38,631 nucleotides of DNA from Flammula alnicola (Eukaryota; Basidiomycota; Agaricomycetes; Agaricales; Strophariaceae): positions 1 to 38,631 of the forward strand of contig JADNRV010000398.1 in assembly GCA_015499995.1 (NCBI GenBank). The letters run 5' to 3'. The notes under the pieces are model-generated. The model saw nothing but the letters and a program-made list of their open reading frames with translations. It was not told the origin of the DNA and searched no databases. The position numbers were made by a program, and so were the translations under genes. This document shows, piece after piece, positions 10,165-22,778 of the stretch (position 1 is its first letter; each line of letters begins with the position of its first letter).

Positions 10165-13100
10165 CTACGGAAAGTCAAAAAAGAAGCCTGCCCAGCCAGA
10201 GTGGCCGAAGCAGGACAGGAAAATATTGAGACGGTGCATGAGCCTAAGCCCATACAAGCCGCAGACACCCTCTGAGGACAAGGTCGCCGTGCTATGAAGG
10301 GTTTCCACGGCCCACAAACCCAGGTATTTGAAGGGGCCTATGCCATCAAGGTAAGTATGAGGTGTTATGATGAGCGCCTTCCGCCTTTATACCACCCGAC
10401 GCGCGCACGGACCATTATGGTCACGTGTTGTATTTGCTTCTCAATTTGGATGCGCTAAGCGCTTACTTTGTTCAAGTTATTTTGAAACTCCCGTCACTCG
10501 TGTCTAGTCCAATAGCGCTCTGTATTGCTCTGGGCTCCATTTGGCCTGCTTTTCACCGTCTAAACTGAACGGAGGACATCAGAGGACATCGCGGCATAAA
10601 CACCACGTCGCGTGACGGACGACCCGTTTAAGGGAATTAACCATATGTGTGCGTAGGATCTTTCAAACTTGCGAACACATCCCCGTCTCTCACACTTGCA
10701 TAGACCTAACGCTGAAACAGACAGCGGACAACGCGTCAAAATCGTGGTGTCTACTACATGCCATAATCCTATTGAAAATGTCGACGAGAAAAATGCCTTC
10801 TCATCCGACAATCTCCACACTGACAGTCGACTGACTTTGGCTCCTCGAAACACACATCGACGGATTTTAGGAGCGCTGCATTTTGCTTCTTGACACGCCG
10901 CTTCCATTGGCTGTAGATTGTCGATCTATACAGCCGCCATGGTCTGTCTGGCACGACACGCTGTTTCATATCATCTCAACATTCAGAAGAAAGAAGAATC
11001 GTTACGGTATTCCGTCATACTACCTATCCATCTGGGAGCTCTACGGTAAATTGTTGCCTATATGTCGTGTTCAGTATTAACGAACGTAAAGGCCTCTTTG
11101 GCGATGTCACTGTCGCGTCGCCGGCGGTGTAAATCTCGTCTCGTGAATGATGAGTACATGGTACAAGCCGCGCTCAACTTCATCAACAATTCACAGTGAG
11201 GGATTTCGGTCCGCACTCGCCAGTCCGTGTAAATCACTGACATCCATTCAAGGCGTCCTACAGTCGTGAGACTCAGTCATCTACATTCCATCTCTCTCGC
11301 GTTTATTTTTTTGGGCCGAACCCCCCCCATATATGCCCATCGCGGGAACGCGTAACAATGCCAAAAGTTCCCAGAACGAATATTCGACGGACCTCTTTAC
11401 ACCTGAGATAAGACTAACAATATCACGGTCTGCTGACCGAGTCTAAAACGCTTTCTGACTCTCGTGATCATGCCATGGAGCAGGTAGGGAAACAAGCTAG
11501 CACCTTAAAAGTCCTCGTGGGTTTCTCGACTTGTGCAGAGTGTTCCCAGGAGAAAGCGCGGCTCCTTCATTTCGGGTGGTGCATTTTTATGTTTACGGAA
11601 TCACAGTCTGAAGCTCGGACGCTGGTTTCCGGAGTTCAATGTGTTCTCCGTGGAAACACTTTTCGCCATCCGTATACCGCGGTAGTTTTATTCTAGCCAC
11701 CACCTCCACCTCCCAAAAACCTTGATTCATCTTCTGGGAACAGATTTATCCTGCAACTTTCCCTGTCAATTGAATTTCTTTACCTCTTTTCCCTGTGCGT
11801 GAAATGACCTATTTTGATTACCAACACTCACCACGCGGTTTTGACAGAGTAGCGCAGGAGCAGAGGCACTAGGCTCGTTCTGCCGTCCCAGGTTTAACAT
11901 GTCGTGCGAACCTTGGCACTGAAAAGGGCTCACCCGTTTGGTTTTCTTCACGTATATGCAATGTGCTGAAATGCTTTTTGTTATCTGTAGTGGAAATTTT
12001 GACGGTTCATATGTTAATTTCCTCTTTGACGGCTAGACATTCCAGAAGAACTTGGGCCCTTTCGGCTCTGCCATTGATCAATGTCGTTTATGACACATCC
12101 AAAAACCGGTCGTTACTCGTTATGTTCTCAAAACCTTTAGATTGGCAATGTCATTGATTCGATACAGCTCGCATTTGGTTCCACGACCTAAATTTTATCA
12201 TGGGCAAAAACCGGTCAAAAATGGCAGTCATGAAAACGATCAGAAGGCATGGAAAGTGCTATTTCCGTCAGCGACGTGATCAAACTTCGAGTCAACATTC
12301 CACAATCAGTCCTTGACTATACGAAGGTATTTCATCACAAAACCAGAACTTGATCTCTAGGCAAAAAATAGGCGACACTGTTTGATTCCGCTATGTCGGA
12401 CTAAAGAGAGCATTAGCGTTCATTTTCCGGTCATACGTGGGGACTTACTGCATACATTCACACCGTGATCAGCGCCTGATTAGTTCTATCACACCATTAG
12501 TGCAACGGGGACATTTGCGCATCGGGCATTCTATGGCCTATCTGGTACATCGCTTTATCTACATCACATCTGCTACCCATCAAGGCCTTTCCTGCAACTC
12601 GGATTGTACGGTACAATGCGCCAAACACAAAAGGCCTGAATGCGTCCCACGACTTTACGACTTTACACGGTGTAAAGCAAGTATATTCACTATATCCACC
12701 GATATGTGATCTTGAACCCCATTTTTCGTGCAGAGACGGTCCCAGTGGGGCCATATCAAGTTGCATGCATTAAGTCTAGAGCTTAATTCAAAGCTCGAGG
12801 CGTCAATCATACCTAGGCATGTACGACTGTATTTATTCCAATCCTTATTCGTGCTTCAAACGCAATGTGACTAACGCCATCAGTGGAAATTACAAACACC
12901 CGAACGCATAAAGTTATCGATGAAGTTGACAAGCATAGTGCGTGAACATGGTGCAGGCTGCGGCCGCTGCGCATCGCCTTACTTTTGCCTGGCTTAACGG
13001 CCTCAGCAAGTTTATTTCTGGTCTTCCGCTGCCGCACCCTTTCGCTGCCTATTCTTGACAGAGTTTCGGAAACATCCATGGCGTCAATCATATTTTCGAG

Positions 13101-16010
13101 TCCTATTTTCTTCAGCGTAAGCTTGGAATACCATGCTTCCTGTCTCCCACAACGGCAGCACCAACCGCGTCTCGGCAGGTTGCCAGAGAGCCGGGAATGA
13201 AAAGTAATATCCGAGTCCAACATCAAACCCTTACTGTGTCTTGCGGACGACATCTAGCACCTGCCAGAATTGGCCTCGTCTAAGCCAATTTCAAGTCGAT
13301 AGACAAATGTTGCACAACACAACACAATTCACCGTCGCCGCAATTGGCTTGGCTGCGAAAATCCGAATCGCGGACATCGGCTTTGGGTCTCTTTGTCTCC
13401 TCGTCTTGTCCACGTCATCCGGCTTGGCCTTTGTGAATGGCTTTAAGGGCTGTTGGCGTTAATCACCTCTCTAGCGCCTGATACGTTGTTTGGGGCCTAT
13501 TGCCCCTCCCCTGTACTCGGTGACGTTTTGTAAACCCCATCTTAACGTCCACGGATATACACCAACGTTAACTAGGGTTCTTTTTTTGTTTGCGGACCGA
13601 ATGTGTGGACATACGCACCGGAGTAGCCGCCTATTTTCTACTCGCTCCTTAGGCCTTCAAGAAAAATATGGTGCACGGTCACGGAATTCACAACGGCCTT
13701 CGAGTTGGCTCAAGGATGTTCCAATGAATCCGTTTATTTGGGTCTGCTACTTAACGGACCTATACTGTATGTCCTCGGTCGCTGGGGACACCAATCTCCG
13801 GTACATTGAATGATGACCGAGCGGCACAGCAGACATTGGAGGCCCACCAGCAATTTTGCTGTCCTGCCTGACATTATTTGACCGCGGAGGCTCCAGCAGA
13901 GAGCAAGCCATGAGAGAGTGTGAGTTATAGTGCCTCGCAAAGACCGTAAATCTTCCTGCAGTCTTGCTCTGTTTAAAATATCGTCTTACTCGCACTATTC
14001 TTGGACCCAGCACAGAATCCAGACCATCACGGATTATAACTTCCTCGAAATACTGTATCCTACGTGAGCATGCTGACTCCCGCTATTTTTCTTAACCCCT
14101 TGTATCATCTGTACGCCGTGCATGTGCCCATCTTGACCTAGGCCCAGTATACAGATTTCCCTCTGAGCTTAACTTGTCCGATACTATGCGAGACCGTTTC
14201 GATAACAGCAATCAGCCTTACGACCTTATTCCTAAATTATCCCTACTACTCAATTCCACAAGTCGCACGAATGTTCGTCTGTATTTCCAAACGAGGTGGT
14301 ACAAGCTGACTGATTGGTTTCTAAATCATCTCTTGACCTGCTCTTTGGACTGCCAAACAGTCGTCCACATGAATAAGGGCTGTGGTACTATGTAAGTCCA
14401 AAATACCTTATGGAGATACCTAGTAGCTCTCACAACCGAGAGGGTTTTGCTCGAGGCGGCAGTACACCGAGAGCAACGTTTTATCCTAAGCGCTGCCCAT
14501 TAAAAGTGCCAGAACTAGTGTCCCGAATATTATCTCCATTCAATAATTATTGTCTATACTTTCGATGCCCATCGAGGCCGTGATAGGATAGCCATCATTT
14601 TCGTCATTATTCTGATAGTGAGTAGGGACCCGGGGTATACTATATGTACGCCAAATATCCGTTTTTTAAAGTTCCAGTAGATATTTAGACTAGAGCGATG
14701 TGCATATCTACTCCAGTTAGAGAGATAAATGTTTGACAATCATCCGTCAGCGATAACTATTTTTAGGCGCCCGTCTACTAGTGGTTGTAATTTTTTTGTA
14801 TTTTTCAGGTCATATGTCCTTAGCCTCGCGTGAAGACACATCCTTCCTTAGCTAAAATAGCCGAAGCTATAATAAAGTTCTCTTTGTGGGTAAAAATTAG
14901 CTTCCGGTGCTCCGAAGATCAGTAGCGCCCAATAGCCACACATGCACAAGTGTAGAGAAAACTTGCCCAATTTCGATCCATTATCCTCGGATCTCAAGTC
15001 CCAGAACCCCGCCTTTATTTTTGCATCAAGTCCTATGAGATTTCTGAAAACGCACCAAATTCTTGGACCTACTACCGCAAAGGGACTAGGCACAACGTCT
15101 AACCCAAGCGCTGAGAAGATCAGAATCACCCGGAGCAGTGTTGATCACCCTCTTTCGCGCGAGTTCCTTTTCGTCATTGTCTGTCCCTGTGAGAAGCAAC
15201 TTGGCTTTCGCGATTCTTTCAAGATTCCTTTGAAAAAACTGCCTCGTGTTGACACTGTGAAGGGAGTTACCGCCGGCAGTCGGAGAATACACACGCAGAC
15301 CGAGAGACCGGCGGTGTTTGGTACCTTCTCGCATGACTCCGTTTAACGAGACACGGGTTCAAGGTCTCCTTTTTATAAAGTTCTGCGGAGAAGTACAGCT
15401 CTTCCGGTTCAAGTTCGCACGAAACGTTAATTAGGCTCTCTGAATGGCAGCCACTCAGGCTTGTCATTACTGAGCCCCATCCGCTCCACAAGACACGGTA
15501 AACGTAAGTACTGACAGTGCGCCACACAATATTTGGCTACCCCACTCACACACGACGTACACAAATTCCGCTGTTTACATCGGAGAATAGACAATTCCGC
15601 TGAGCAACTTCCACCGAGAGGAATTCACTGGGGTCTCTTCACCGAGATTTCTGGGCTCCACTCTGCTCCTGCCAACTACAGGCGAATTAGTGTGCAAATA
15701 ATGTTTATTTATGGTCTGTGTAAGAGTTGCAGAAATGATTGGTGTTTGCCCGTCGTTGGCCATATCGCCGGGCCCTGTAAATTCAAGCTCGTTCCATAGG
15801 CCTGAGACCTGCTACAAATTCTTCTACAAACGAATATCTATTGTCGAGTCAAAAGGGTCCATCAAACCCGCCAAATTTCTTCAGAGAACCCACAAAATCC
15901 GGATGTTCCAAACGCAACATGAACCCATAAATCCAAAAAAGTATGCAGGCGTGCGTTGCGTGTCTATTAGCTACACGAGTATACCGAATATAGTACTAGT
16001 ATATATCATG

Positions 16011-16032
16011 CGTCTGTCCGTCTGTCCGTCTG
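16011..16032. repeat. CGTCTGTC tandem repeat
   Basis: An 8-base unit is repeated about 2.75 times in non-coding DNA downstream of the kinase gene. A (ATGT)3 run follows at 16066-16080. Confidence 0.7.
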
Positions 16033-16514
16033 CAGTACGTACGTATACACAAATGCGTGGAGTCGATGTATGTATGTATGAGTGGTGGTGCACGGTGTAT
16101 AGGTGCACGAATAATTAAAACCACGAAAAAATAAAGATAAGAAGAGCGACCAGAAGGAGGAGTACAGCAAGTGGAATGATTGACGACGATCTGGGTCTGG
16201 GATATAGGTAGATTACACGGTATGGGCTGTGTATGCTATAGAGATAATGGTGAAGAGAAGAAGAGCCGAGAGTGGAACGAATACACAAAGTGAAGAGGGA
16301 GAACGTGATAAAGAAAACACGGCCAAGATGGAGGGACAATGTGAAGAAATGACGGAATGGATTAAAGGCACAGAACACTGTTCGATGTGAGCCGAGGCGA
16401 ACGATATGGGGTAGGGATGGAATGAGGGGGAGACGTGTCATCGGATGCATCATGGGCATGATGGAGGCGTCGAACTAGAGTGAGTATATGCGCGTGCACC
16501 AGGCCCTATGCAGG

Positions 16515-18944
16515 TTATAGCCTCATCGGATTACCCGCCGGCAACCCCTCCCTCTCCCTTGGTGGTAGATCATCCACGCGCAAACCCTCCATCTTCAGTG
16601 GACTCGACACGCCTATGGTCCCGACGGCCCTCTTCCCAGCATGCTGTTGTCTCCGTCCAAGCAACGTCGCATGGTCCATGTCCAGTTCAAAGCCTTTATG
16701 TCCTGCCCTCGCTCTCGTCTTACTCGGAGCCGAAGCGCCGCCGGTGCCTGCACCCGCAGCAGTGACTATTCTCCCCCTCCCTCGATCCCGTGGTCCCGCT
16801 CTGCCCTCCGAAACCGAATGATGCACCTGTTTCAGCTGCTGGTCATCTACAGTCGGCTGTATAAACTGCTGTTGTCGCCTGTCGTGCTCCCTATCACTCT
16901 CCGCTCCGCTGTCATATTCATCTTCCTCCTCTTCTTCGTCGTCTTCGTTCAGTCCACTCAAAAATCCACGCGCACCAGCACCGCCTCGGCCGTTGTATTT
17001 TCTTCTCCGTGCACCTTCCTCTTCCATTCGATGCACTGCGTACGTGATGTCAAAGGCCTCTTTGAGGGTGGCGATACCAGGACTCCGTCCTTCGTATCCG
17101 CGGCCACCCCTTGCTTCCGAGAGAAGAGGTGAGTCTAATGGGAAACTCGATAACGGCTCCTTGAGTTGGTTATATATGAAGGGTGTGGGAGGTGGAGGTG
17201 GCGCTGGGGCAGCATTACACCACGGATGCGCAAGGAACTCGTCGATGGTATACCGTTGCGCAGGGTCTACACAGAGGAGATGCGTAATAAGGTCCTTGGC
17301 TGTGAAATAAACTGGTCAAAAAAGAAAGCACGATAGAAAAACGAATGTCGTACCAGAATGACTGATATCGTCCCACCAAGGACTAAGAAAAGTATAATAA
17401 CCCCTCGCAACCTTTTCGGTGAGGACATTTATGCTCTCATCGTAAAAGGGAGGGAAACCACACAATAGCGTATATAGTACGCATCCCATAGCCCACATGT
17501 CGACGCTTTTGCTATACCGTTCGTCTTTAACGATTTCCGGTGCCGTATAGCCGACAGTTCCACAAGGGGTCATAGTCTCTTCGTTCCACACGACCTTACT
17601 GAGACCAAAATCCGCGATCTTGACGCGCCCAATACCACCACCTCCAACGCCTGGGATGAACTCGCCCTCGTCTTCCTTTTCCTCATCATAAGGACGCCGG
17701 ATGGGGTTCTTGGATGGGATGATGTCAATGCGCTCAAATAGAAGGTTTTCAGGTTTGATATCGCGATGAACAACGCCGCGTTCTTCATGGAGGTACCTGA
17801 CACCATGTGCGACCTGGAGGATAACGTGCCTTGCCAGGTTCTCGCTGAAGTAGGTAAGTTTGACGATTTGATGAAAGAGTTCGCCTCCTTCCATCACTGT
17901 TATGACGTCGATGAGGTCACATGAGATCTGGAGATCGAGGAAGAGCACATACATTCCATTACGAGAAAATAATGTTCTTCGGATTCCGAGAAGGAATAGA
18001 GCTTTACAATGGATGGATGGGAGGTACCGCGCATGATTTGCACCTCTAAGAATAATGAGCAAAAAATAATAGAATAAAATATAAGATGCGGACCTTTGAG
18101 GATATTTGCACGCTAGATGAAGGGAATAGGGGTTAGAATACAACAAGAAAATCATGCAGATGACGACAAGTATGAATATTAGACGGCACCTCTGTCACGC
18201 GCGGTTTTTTCTTGAACTGAGGGTTCAAGTGTTTATCGCCTGCCTGCAAACAGAAAAAGGAAAACCGCGCGGATGAGGGACGAATGGAAGAAAAGAGAAA
18301 GAGGGTATATGGGTCAGTTTATTGACAAACGGAAAAGGAAGAGAGGAAGAGATGTGCAGCGCGTGAAGGGTCATACCTGAGATGCATTGAGCTCGAATTT
18401 ACGAACGACCTTGACTATTAAGAATCGGATCGCATCAGGGGGATGGTCAGGTGAATGGAGAACTTTGAAAACTGACCAGCAACGGGTTTTCCAGTGCTAG
18501 ATTCGACAGCTTTGTATACATTTGAAAAAGCGCCGCTTGGATGGAGATTAGCGCAAAATCAGAAGGAAAGGATGATTTTTGACGCACTCTCCCATCTTGT
18601 CGGACAGGGTGTAATTCTCGAGGCCCTTGTATACAGGCATTTTGGTCTTATGCCGTCGTTCCTCTTCTACGATGAGTTCAGCGGCCTCTCTTGCTGGAGG
18701 GGACTTTGATACACTAGGTTGTGGTGGATGGATGACGGGCTGTTGTTGACGTAAGCCACGTGAGTCATCGGGATTATTGTCAGGTTTTGACTCCTGAGGT
18801 GGTTGGCGGTTGTGGTTGTGGTGTTTGCCATGGCGGATGAGATCTAGGATAGATAGGAGGATGGGATAGTCTCTTGTTTGCAAAATTTGGATGGGCAAAA
18901 GACATACTTTTGAAAGCGTCGACGACGGATGTTCCGGGTGGCAT
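16515..18944 (-). CDS. RCK2: Rck2/Srk1-type stress-activated Ser/Thr kinase
   Basis: Nine exons give about 627 aa: 18944-18908, 18843-18588, 18535-18477, 18414-18377, 18243-18190, 18112-18094, 18045-17953, 17896-17354 and 17299-16515. All junctions are in phase. Residues 1-85 are His/Gln/Pro-rich. The kinase domain runs from about 92 to 393: glycine loop GDGAFSNVYKA, catalytic K119 (VAVKVVRK), FSESEEHYFLVMELMEGGEL, HRDIKPEN with D231, DFG with D281, CGTVGYTAPE and DMWAMGCVLYTLLCG. An insert of about 40 residues separates HRD from DFG, as in Rck2/Srk1 kinases, which are MAPK-activated (Hog1/Sty1) CaMK-group enzymes acting in osmotic and oxidative stress. The C-terminal 230 residues are acidic, then Arg/Gly-rich and disordered. 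The third intron pair leaves a 19-nt exon. The start MPPGTSVVDAF is chosen by splice phase. It is divergent from PRP31, 243 bp apart. Confidence 0.88.
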
Positions 18945-19187
18945 TGCGTGAGTGGAGAGGAAAGAGACGGCCGTGAGCTGCTATGTAAGTAGCCCAAATT
19001 CATCAATGACGCAACAAGACAGAGTCCATGACGTACCCTACTAACTCATCAGTCCACTGCGCCACAGCTGTGCACCAATCCTTCCCATTTACAGTCTATA
19101 CGCAACAGGAAATACTATCACACGGCTAATTTACGTGCCAATAATGTCCCGTGACCTCCGTCCTACCTTCACTTCATCCAGGATACC

Positions 19188-21521
19188 ATGAGCGGCCTCG
19201 CAGACGAACTCCTTGCGACCTCCAAGGTCTCTCCGGGGATGAAAACCAAGAGGAGGAGAACAAGTCCAAGAGCCAGGCCCGTCCACATCTACATCTAATG
19301 GCCTCAAACGCAAAGCAATCGGCGGCGATCTGGATGTCGACGTATCCGGGGACGAAGATGAGGACGAAGAAATGGGAGAAGCCGAAGGCCTGAAACAGCG
19401 AAAGGCGCAGACGGAAAAGCGGTCGAGGTCGGCGGGCTGGTGCTGGAAGGCGGCGTGAAGCCTGCAGACGAGCTTGATGCCGAGACGTGCAGCGTATGGA
19501 GCTTGGTGGCATTGAGGACGTTAGCAAGATCGCCAAGCTCGAGGGGAGTAAACGTATGAATGACATCCTCAAGGTCTGTCTATGCTGTATACTGTATATG
19601 CACTTATCTGACATGATGTGTCTCTGTAGGAAGTCGAGAAATACCAAGCGAACCCGACGCCCAATGCACAATGGCGCTGCCGGCCCACTTGAACCCTGAA
19701 TACAACATCATAGTGCAGGCCAACAACCTGTCCGTCGATGTCGATAACGAGATTCTCGTCGTGCACAAAGTCAGTGAATCCATACCATGCATCGTAGACA
19801 AATGTCGATACTACTTACTGATTCTCTTCTCTTTTTCATGCAGTTCATCCGCGACCATTATGCACCGCGGTTCCCAGAACTCGAACAACTCGTCACAGAT
19901 CCAGGGATGTACATCCGCGCCGTGCGTGCGCTTGCCAATAGCGAGGTCAGTCATCATCTTTGCCAACCATCCATACACCAGGCCCCTTATTAGCAGCCGC
20001 ATACAGGAACTAGCCAAAGTTGATCTGGCAGGCGTGCTGCCACCCGCAATCATCATGAGCGTCGTCGTCACGTCTACGACCACCTCCGGCAAGCCGCTAT
20101 CCAATGCTGAATTCGCCGCTGTGCAGCGTGCATGCGACCTTGCGGACAGACTAGAAGAGGCACGCAAAAAAGTCTGTCACTTCTTCCTCTTTGTATCCTA
20201 AGAACTATAGTACTGACCTTCGTCTTACCTTCTTTTTTTTCCACTACAGATATTCATGTATGTCAGCTCCCGAATGAACGTACTCGCACCCAACCTATCC
20301 GCTATTGTTGGTACTACCACAGCTGCGAAACTACTCGGAGTCGCCGGTGGCCTCGCGGGCCTCGCGAAAATGCCGTCGTGTAATGCCCATGTAGGTAGTC
20401 TCTTTTTCTGCTATCTTCCCCCATTCTGACTCTTCTGCTTCAACTCAACAGCTGCTAGGGGCACAAAGGAAAATAACCGCAGGATTCTCGACAGCAACGC
20501 AAAAACGGCACACAGGGTTCATCTTCCAATCGGAGATCGTCTCGCAGACGCCGCCAGAGTACCAGCTCAAGGTCCAGCGCACGGTTGGCGCAAAATGTGT
20601 ATTGGCTGCCCGAATGGATCTGGAGCGGTCGCGGAGGGATGGTGAGTTTATGTTCTTTGTTTTTTTTTTTTTCTTTATTTTTTTGCATCTTGATTTTGGT
20701 ATCTTTGTTGTTTGCGGTGTTCTGACTAGGGTGAATTTGCGTTCATTATAGGATCCTATGGCGAGAGTCTGCGGGACAAGATCGATAAACATATTGACAG
20801 GCTTGCGGCGCCTCCGCCATCGAAAGTTACCAAGGCCCTGCCTATACCAGGCGACGGACCCAAGAAACGACGAGGTGGAAAACGGTTCGTATTTTTTTTG
20901 TTTAATACATTCCTCCAAGTATATATTTAATAAATACCCACCCGACTCAAATTCCCTTTGTCTATTTTTGACGATGACAATGCTAATTCGATCTACAACA
21001 GGGCTCGCAAAGCGAAAGAAGCATACGCACAGACCGAGCTGCGTAAACTACAGAACCGCATGGTGTTCGGCGAGGCGGAGGAGGAAGTCGGTGCATTCGA
21101 CCAGACCAAGGGGTTAGGTATGATCGGTGTAGGCACGGGCAAGGTCCGTGCGGGGCTTGGAGAAGCCAAGAGTCGAGGTACCTGCAGTTCATGTTCCGCC
21201 ATTTCTTGGTTTAGCCAGTTAATTCTCTTTTTTTTCTCTAGCGAAAATGTCCAAGGCAAACAAGCTACGGACGGCCAATATCACACGCTCTGCGCAGCAG
21301 TCGCAATCGCAGAGCTCGGGTACTGCTACTTCTTTGAGTGTTACTCCATCGCAAGGTTTGTTTTCGCCGTCTTTGCACCGCACCTTTTTGTCTGACTCGC
21401 TCAATTTTTTTCAGGCTTCGAGTTGACCAACCGCAACACCAGGTTGCAACAGGTGAAAGAGGCCAACCAGAAGTGGTTCTCTGGTGGAACTTTCTCCTTT
21501 GTAGGTCAAAAAGGTGCTTAG
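19188..21521 (+). CDS. PRP31: PRP31, U4/U6 snRNP splicing factor (5' part frameshifted as given)
   Basis: Ten exons: 19188-19573, 19630-19769, 19844-19945, 20007-20171, 20250-20390, 20452-20641, 20752-20884, 21002-21177, 21242-21355, 21415-21521. From exon 3 on all phases agree. The Nop domain is clear ([95 protein letters not shown]), followed by the PRP31 C-terminal domain ([34 protein letters not shown]). Prp31 binds 15.5K-U4 snRNA and bridges U4/U6 and U5 in the tri-snRNP. Exons 1-2 show conserved pieces in shifting frames ([69 protein letters not shown]). Five one-base losses, near 19217, 19280, 19416, 19484 and 19670, restore one frame of the expected length. See findings. Confidence 0.9.
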
Positions 21522-21777
21522 GTGTTTGATATTGTGCTTGTTTTATACAGTATATGCTGTCGCTTTTGTACATTCTTTTTTTCTTTACTGGATATCATCG
21601 AATCTAATATTTCTCGTACGGTAAAATGATACTGAGAAACATTGCGTCAAGAAGACTTTGTAGTGGTATGCATAAAAGGGCTAATGATACAAATGAAGAA
21701 TAAAAACAGATGACTAGGTGCGAATGTGTATGTAGTAATTTTCAACGACGATAATGAACAAGGAAGGCAGAGTTCGA

Positions 21778-22568
21778 TTATGCTCGACTATGAGTGGTGG
21801 TTGTTTCGCCTGTTGAAGAGTTCTGCGAGACGTCGATGAAGCCTGTTGCCTTAGCCTTGCCGTCGGCAACGTTCGCTCGCTTGGAGCGGTAATCGCGAAT
21901 TGCCGACCGAATAGCGTCCTCGGCCAACACTAAAAGAGAACGGTAAGACCGAGGGCATTATGTATGACAACTCGGGGACGCACTTGAGCAATGAAGCTTT
22001 ACTGGTGGTAGGCATAATTCTTTGGCAATCTCAGTGTTCTTGATTTTGCCAGCTTCCTCTAATGAGAGCCCCATGACACGCTCAGTCATATATGAACTCG
22101 ACGCAATGGCGCTGCCACAGCCAAATGTCTTGAACTTGACATCTGAGATGATTCCGTTATCGTCCACGCGAATCTGAAGCTTCATAACGTCTCCGCAGCT
22201 GTGGAAAGAAGAAAAAAGTGATCCGATTAGTTCCGCGGGAATAACGACGGCAACATGAGACGACGACGGCGGAGTAGCCATCGCAGTGTCTCAGGGTAGT
22301 ATAGGACTTACGCAGGTGCTCCTACGAGGCCTGTGCCGACGTCGACGTCGCCTTTGGGGAGGGAGCCCACCTAAGAATTGGTTATCAGATAAAGAGCTCC
22401 AACGGTCCAGACTTTGAAAAATCGATCCAAACATACGTTTCTAGGCTTCTCATAATGGGAAATCACCTTCTCGTGATAGCCACGAGCGGCAATAGGCTGG
22501 AAAACAGCCCTGGAGATGGCTGGGCGGGGGGCAGCGAAGATGGTCTTTCGTAGGGCTGAGTGGAACAT
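21778..22568 (-). CDS. ISU1: Mitochondrial Fe-S cluster scaffold protein ISU1
   Basis: Four exons, 22568-22437, 22370-22312, 22198-21984 and 21929-21778, give 185 aa; introns are 66, 113 and 54 nt. Residues 1-30 are an Arg/Ala-rich mitochondrial presequence, followed by [18 protein letters not shown], the classic start of the IscU fold. The three cluster-ligand cysteines are C65 (GAPACGD, with D67), C91 ([12 protein letters not shown]) and C134 (LHCSMLAEDAI). LPPVK at 127-131 is the recognition site of the Hsp70 chaperone. On this scaffold the Nfs1-Isd11 desulfurase, frataxin and ferredoxin build [2Fe-2S] clusters in the matrix. The C-terminal 30 residues beyond the usual IscU end are Ser/Thr-rich. 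It shares a 210-bp divergent promoter with TAF9 that carries CCAAT boxes. Confidence 0.95.
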
Positions 22569-22778
22569 GGTCGCTTGGGTGCAAAGGAGAGAAGCGATGG
22601 TTGCGCTTTGTCACAGGATTTGAATTTGGAGCCAGCCACTCACACGCTCACGGGACTCTCATTGGCTCATCTCTTGCCGGCCAATCAGCGCTGGACCGTG
22701 GCTCCCATTGGCTCATGCTCTTGGTAAACAACTGGCAATACATTCATCCCAAACAAGATCAACTCAGCTCTAGCGCTC
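22569..22778. promoter_or_regulatory. Divergent ISU1/TAF9 promoter with three CCAAT boxes
   Basis: The 210 bp between the two start codons contain ATTGG at 22661-22665, CCAAT at 22681-22685 and ATTGG at 22707-22711. The two ATTGG copies lie in an exact 10-base direct repeat, ATTGGCTCAT, 46 bp apart. In fungi CCAAT is bound by the HAP/CBC complex, which with HapX controls iron-using genes, and ISU1 is such a gene. Use by TAF9 as well is inference from the shared space. Confidence 0.6.

Larger units (their letters stand above)
7927..16514. other. 8.6-kb region without a supportable gene
   Basis: There is no open frame above about 145 codons and no recognisable protein motif. I looked for reverse transcriptase, transposase, integrase, pheromone receptor, CaaX-ended pheromone and homeodomain signatures in the open frames and saw none. 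Exon-like fragments occur near 8280-8600 and 10238-10348 (see findings). Small repeats are a (TAATC)3 at 10125-10139, a telomere-type repeat at 10151-10164, a CGTCTGTC tandem at 16011-16032 and an (ATGT)n at 16066-16080. The last 370 bases are probably the 3' UTR of the kinase on minus. Base composition is not extreme, so this is not an obviously RIP-mutated AT-rich repeat. Confidence 0.5.

Noticed and set aside
14942..15346. 134-codon plus-strand frame in the gene-free island
   Set aside because: It has no recognisable domain or splice-site context and opposite-strand frames of similar length overlap it; this is within chance expectation.
16115..16459. 114-codon hydrophobic minus-strand frame
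   Set aside because: It is pyrimidine-driven Leu/Ser/Phe-rich sequence just downstream of the kinase stop codon, so it is best read as its 3' UTR.
7927..16514. Mating-type locus or transposon in the gene-free island
   Set aside because: I looked for homeodomain, pheromone receptor, CaaX pheromone, reverse transcriptase, integrase and transposase motifs and for long terminal or inverted repeats, and saw none.
19188..19769. Programmed frameshifting in PRP31
   Set aside because: Five same-direction shifts within 530 bases, with no slippery heptamers, is far outside known programmed shifts. Missing bases explain it better.
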